IMG/VR virus record: IMGVR_UViG_3300032224_000632
Location: 1 to 24,856 of that record
Direction: 5' to 3' (one strand)
Source: a virus
DNA length: 24,856 nt
In this document: positions 22,565-24,856 of the stretch, in pieces
How positions within the stretch are numbered: the first letter of the stretch is position 1
How the letters are laid out: each line of letters begins with the position of its first letter
Notes under the pieces: model-generated
The model's input: only the letters and a program-made list of their open reading frames with translations
The model's database searches: none
What the model was told of the DNA's origin: nothing
Program-made: the position numbers and the translations under genes

Positions 22565-23138
22565 TATTGATATTGACTTTGCAGATAGAACTCGAGCATT
22601 AGCTGTATTCAAACACGTTGCAGCCAGTGTGCTAGAACAAAATGGTGTTTTTAAAAAGCACAATTCGGGAGTATACTGTACTAGTATCCCGCATAATCCA
22701 ATTACAGGTATGAGTACTGTGGATTATAAAACAGCAGAAGATAGAGGCTACTTTAAAATAGATTTTTTAAATGTTGGAATCTATAAAGATGTGCGTGACG
22801 AACTACACCTTAAGCAACTAATGGAGACAGAACCACTATGGGATCTACTGGAACAGGACGAGTTTTCGAATCTACTCTTTCACGTGAATGGACACGGGCA
22901 CGTATTGAAGAAAATGAAACCAAAAAATATAGAACAGCTCGCGGCTTGTCTAGCAATCATAAGACCAGCCAAGAAACATTTGTTAGGCAAACCGTGGACA
23001 GAGGTGTTGCAGGACGTTTGGACGAAACCAACGACTGACGAATATTACTTTAAGAAAGCTCATGCTATTGCCTATGCAACGGCAGTGGTGGTACAGATGA
23101 ATTTAATCTGTGAAGGTATCAGTTACGAATTCAGTTAA
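22557..23138 (+). CDS. Miniature DNA polymerase III alpha (DnaE)-like protein
   Basis: A 193-residue protein that follows the DnaE palm/fingers in order. MPDIDIDFADRTR matches the PDxDxDF motif (D5 and D7 = the two metal-binding Asp); KKHNSGV (33-39) matches GKHAGGV; GYFKIDFLNV (64-73) matches the strand carrying the third catalytic Asp (D69); KNIEQLAACLAIIRP (123-137) matches the fingers segment ending in RPGP; and FKKAHAIAYATAVVVQMN (165-182) matches NKSHAAAYALVSYQ. PHP, thumb, clamp-binding and OB domains are missing: E. coli DnaE has 1160 residues. Catalytic residues are kept, so selection has acted, but activity is unproven. ATG 22557 has GGTGA upstream and overlaps the previous gene by eight bases; an ATG at 22485 would add 24 unrelated residues. 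Confidence 0.75.
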   Translation: MPDIDIDFADRTRALAVFKHVAASVLEQNGVFKKHNSGVYCTSIPHNPITGMSTVDYKTAEDRGYFKIDFLNVGIYKDVRDELHLKQLMETEPLWDLLEQDEFSNLLFHVNGHGHVLKKMKPKNIEQLAACLAIIRPAKKHLLGKPWTEVLQDVWTKPTTDEYYFKKAHAIAYATAVVVQMNLICEGISYEFS

Positions 23139-23506
23139 CGTTTTCTTACTAACTGAACACTTTTACGTTTAATACGTCTTACAGTTAGGTTCAGTAGATT
23201 AACTACCGGACCTAATAAAACACGCACATCTTTGCTATTAAATGTTTTAATACAATAGCGAAATGGTTCTATTTCGTGGCGGAGAAAGATATTAATAGGA
23301 ACTTGTCTATTACTTTCCCACCACCAAGTTTCACCAACTTCTAAGAAAGCAGTTTTTTCTTCTGGAGTGCGTATGGCGTCTATGTCATAGAAGCTAGTAA
23401 CGTACTGATCTTGGTTGATTATGATGCCCACATATTCGTGTTCTCCGTAGTTTAACACGCTTATAAAGGGCAGTTGTTGTTCAGTAGTCTGTCTTATTTT
23501 GGCCAT
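23135..23506 (-). CDS. Conserved phage protein on the minus strand
   Basis: A 123-residue protein starting MAKIRQTTEQQLPFISVL. A beta-rich body with WWWESNRQVPINIFL and ending in a very basic helix (TVRRIKRKSVQLVRKR) resembles a conserved family of marine T4-like phages without known function; the basic end may bind nucleic acid. It converges on the DnaE-like gene, the two stops overlapping as TTAA. The start codon lies within the late promoter of the opposite strand, and its own late-type motif (23557-23550) is inside the neighbouring gene. No ribosome site is seen near ATG 23506. Confidence 0.75.
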   Translation of the reverse strand: MAKIRQTTEQQLPFISVLNYGEHEYVGIIINQDQYVTSFYDIDAIRTPEEKTAFLEVGETWWWESNRQVPINIFLRHEIEPFRYCIKTFNSKDVRVLLGPVVNLLNLTVRRIKRKSVQLVRKR

Positions 23507-23513
23507 ATAAATA
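23506..23513 (+). promoter_or_regulatory. Late promoter (exact TATAAATA) for the 273-aa gene
   Basis: TATAAATA begins on the complement of the minus-strand start codon. RNA should start near 23519, giving a 13-base leader with GAGG before ATG 23532. Confidence 0.75.
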
Positions 23514-23531
23514 CTTATTGAGGCTTACCTT

Positions 23532-24353
23532 ATGCAAAAAATTTCAAGTTATTTATATCCAAATCGAATCCAGACCATAGCAGATGTGGTAGCAGATTCG
23601 GCATACCCTGTGGAGTGGAAAATCGTGTATCAAAGACCAATTAGAATTTACAAAGGCGTGGACAACGTCCTTGAGTTTGATGTTAAAAATTCAGACCAAA
23701 AGCGAATAGAGCTAGTAACTAGTCCAACAATAACAAACATCAAACTAAATGTAATGGATGCCGCTAATAACGCATTACCTAATAGTCCATACACTGTTAC
23801 AGCAAGTACAACTATCAAAGGCATTGCAGTTGTTACTATACCAAAAGAAGATGTCGAAGGGCTGGATGCACAATACTTGAAGTTTAGTTTAACAGCTAGA
23901 AAGGGTGCTGATGATATAGTTCTGTATGCAGATACAAAGTTTGGTGCTGCCGGTACTTTGGAATTGGCTGGTGGTGTTGTACCTGAAGTTCGTCCTGCAA
24001 GACACTATAAAGATTTCCGTAGTGAAACGAGTTGGGCTACAGGTTCAGTGGGTTATCAAATATTCCACAGTAGTGCTATTCCTGTTAAATTTTACGAAGC
24101 AGTGCCAACAACCAGTGTTGAAATCGAAGTAGAAGTTGCTGGATTTATTGGCGTAATCAGCGTAGAAGGAACAGATCGTGACATTACTGGGCATGAATCA
24201 TTTCCACATAATGCTACACCAATTAGTACCCAAACGTTTACGGTTGCACAAAACTTGCCAGTAACATTTACCATTGATGTTACCGATTATACTTACCTAA
24301 GAGTAAGTTACCATAAGACTGCCGGAACTGTTGACTTAGTAACTGTATCGTAG
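23532..24353 (+). CDS. Probable virion (baseplate-type) structural protein
   Basis: A 273-residue, almost entirely beta protein. It starts MQKISSYLYPNRIQ and continues with IYKGVDNVLEFDVKNSDQKR, a beta-sandwich opening I associate with marine T4-like virion proteins that build baseplate or fibre attachment parts. The second half (after residue 155) is a second beta domain ending in TYLRVSYHKTAG. No enzyme motif is present. An exact late promoter supports a structural role. GAGG stands before ATG 23532. Its stop lies between the -35 and -10 boxes of the next gene's early promoter. Confidence 0.6.
   Translation: MQKISSYLYPNRIQTIADVVADSAYPVEWKIVYQRPIRIYKGVDNVLEFDVKNSDQKRIELVTSPTITNIKLNVMDAANNALPNSPYTVTASTTIKGIAVVTIPKEDVEGLDAQYLKFSLTARKGADDIVLYADTKFGAAGTLELAGGVVPEVRPARHYKDFRSETSWATGSVGYQIFHSSAIPVKFYEAVPTTSVEIEVEVAGFIGVISVEGTDRDITGHESFPHNATPISTQTFTVAQNLPVTFTIDVTDYTYLRVSYHKTAGTVDLVTVS
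23550..23557 (-). promoter_or_regulatory. Late-type motif facing left, inside the 273-aa gene
   Basis: TATAAATA read on the minus strand (codons for Tyr-Leu-Tyr on the plus strand). It would start RNA near 23544, a 38-base leader for the minus gene starting at 23506. It could be chance within coding sequence, but the minus gene has no other promoter. Confidence 0.45.
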
Positions 24354-24359
24354 TATAAT
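24331..24359 (+). promoter_or_regulatory. Sigma70-type early promoter for the primase-like gene
   Basis: TTGACT (24331-24336), 17-base spacer, TATAAT (24354-24359). The start near 24366 leaves at most three bases before ATG 24369. The stop of the preceding gene lies at the end of the spacer. Confidence 0.8.
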
Positions 24360-24368
24360 TAGACTTAT

Positions 24369-24856
24369 ATGAGTCTAATCGTTGATACCGTAAGAACTTA
24401 CCTGCCGCCGAAACGAAAACAAACCCCTAGTGGTTGGATCAGTTTCAATGCGCCCTGTTGCGCTGATAAACGGCAACGTGGCGGGCTTATATTCAATCAA
24501 GGCACAACAGTCAGTTACCATTGCTTTAACTGCCAATTCAAAGCCAGCTGGCAACCTGGCAGACAGCTAAGTCAAAAGTTTAAAAAACTATTACAACTGC
24601 TAAATGTTCCCGATGATGCTATCAGTAAGTGTGCTATTGAAGCATTGCGTTTGCATGAATTGGATGACTACACTAGTGTAGAAACAGCCTTACCCACAAT
24701 ACCAGAAAAGACCTTGCCCATGGGCAGTAGACTAATCACAGAGTGGTTAGATGAAATGCCTGAAGCACTAGTACCAGTATTAGAATACATAGCAGAACGC
24801 AATATGTATTTGGATCAGTATCCCTTGTATTGGACAGACGAAAATGGATTTGACAA
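24369..24856 (+). CDS. Zinc-ribbon primase-like protein, 3' end outside window
   Basis: The first 162 residues are visible and the frame stays open at the window edge. After VRTYLPPKRKQTPSGW comes a zinc ribbon: C30/C31, then HCFNC (C52 and C55; H51 may help), spaced by a RGGLIF strand pair, like the CHC2 zinc domain of primases. T4 gp61 has a comparable ribbon ending in HCYNC. The family cannot be fixed without the rest: DNA primase or another ssDNA-binding replication protein. Early promoter, no Shine-Dalgarno sequence and almost no leader. The composition (more G+C in the first 200 bases) differs slightly from the neighbours. Confidence 0.65.
   Translation, partial: MSLIVDTVRTYLPPKRKQTPSGWISFNAPCCADKRQRGGLIFNQGTTVSYHCFNCQFKASWQPGRQLSQKFKKLLQLLNVPDDAISKCAIEALRLHELDDYTSVETALPTIPEKTLPMGSRLITEWLDEMPEALVPVLEYIAERNMYLDQYPLYWTDENGFD

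Noticed and set aside
22838-23038. Plus-strand 66-residue frame inside the DnaE-like gene
   Set aside because: Lies wholly within a conserved frame and has no start signal or recognisable motif.

Overview
The window is one gene-dense, AT-rich stretch of a T4-like myovirus (contractile tail), of the type found in marine cyanophages and pelagiphages. The evidence is a full set of T4-family proteins: dNMP kinase gp1, tail sheath gp18, tail tube gp19, head-completion gp4, terminase gp16 and gp17, ssDNA-binding gp32, UvsX, probable UvsY and UvsW. T4-type late promoters (TATAAATA-like) sit upstream of many of the structural genes, with a few sigma70-like early promoters. Genes abut or overlap, and only one gap (14483-14626) exceeds about 110 bases. 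I see no tRNA, CRISPR array, integrase or insertion sequence. The host cannot be read from the sequence.

Layout. 30-1160: a small conserved protein and dNMP kinase (own early promoter). 1075-1416 (minus): an HNH endonuclease lying between kinase and sheath. 1525-7445: sheath, tube, a second tube-fold protein, a small structural protein and gp4. 7454-14482: packaging and virion genes, namely gp16 (with an apparent frameshift), three conserved virion-type proteins, gp17, and a 910-residue protein with a peptidoglycan-binding motif. 14627-17393: gp32, UvsX, an acidic protein, probable UvsY. 17448-23138: a long operon from a consensus early promoter, with an uncharacterised 397-aa protein, UvsW, several small conserved proteins, a possible clamp-loader subunit (gp62-like), a zinc-finger protein and a 193-aa miniature relative of DNA polymerase III alpha (DnaE). 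23135-23506 (minus) and 23532-24353: two more late genes, the second probably structural. 24369-end: a truncated zinc-ribbon, primase-like protein.

How it works together. The right half supplies DNA replication, recombination and repair from sigma70-like promoters; the left half supplies tail, packaging and capsid-associated parts from late promoters. Three perfect or near-perfect hairpin terminators separate the blocks, and at 14519-14565 an early promoter, a late promoter and a terminator are nested ahead of gp32.

Most notable points: (1) a 193-aa DnaE-like gene that keeps all three catalytic aspartates of the C-family palm; (2) a set of promoters placed so that transcription should start at or within a few bases of the AUG, at genes lacking a Shine-Dalgarno sequence, suggesting leaderless mRNAs; (3) the small terminase gene, whose N-terminus is in another frame across a run of seven A; (4) face-to-face late promoters at 23506-23557.
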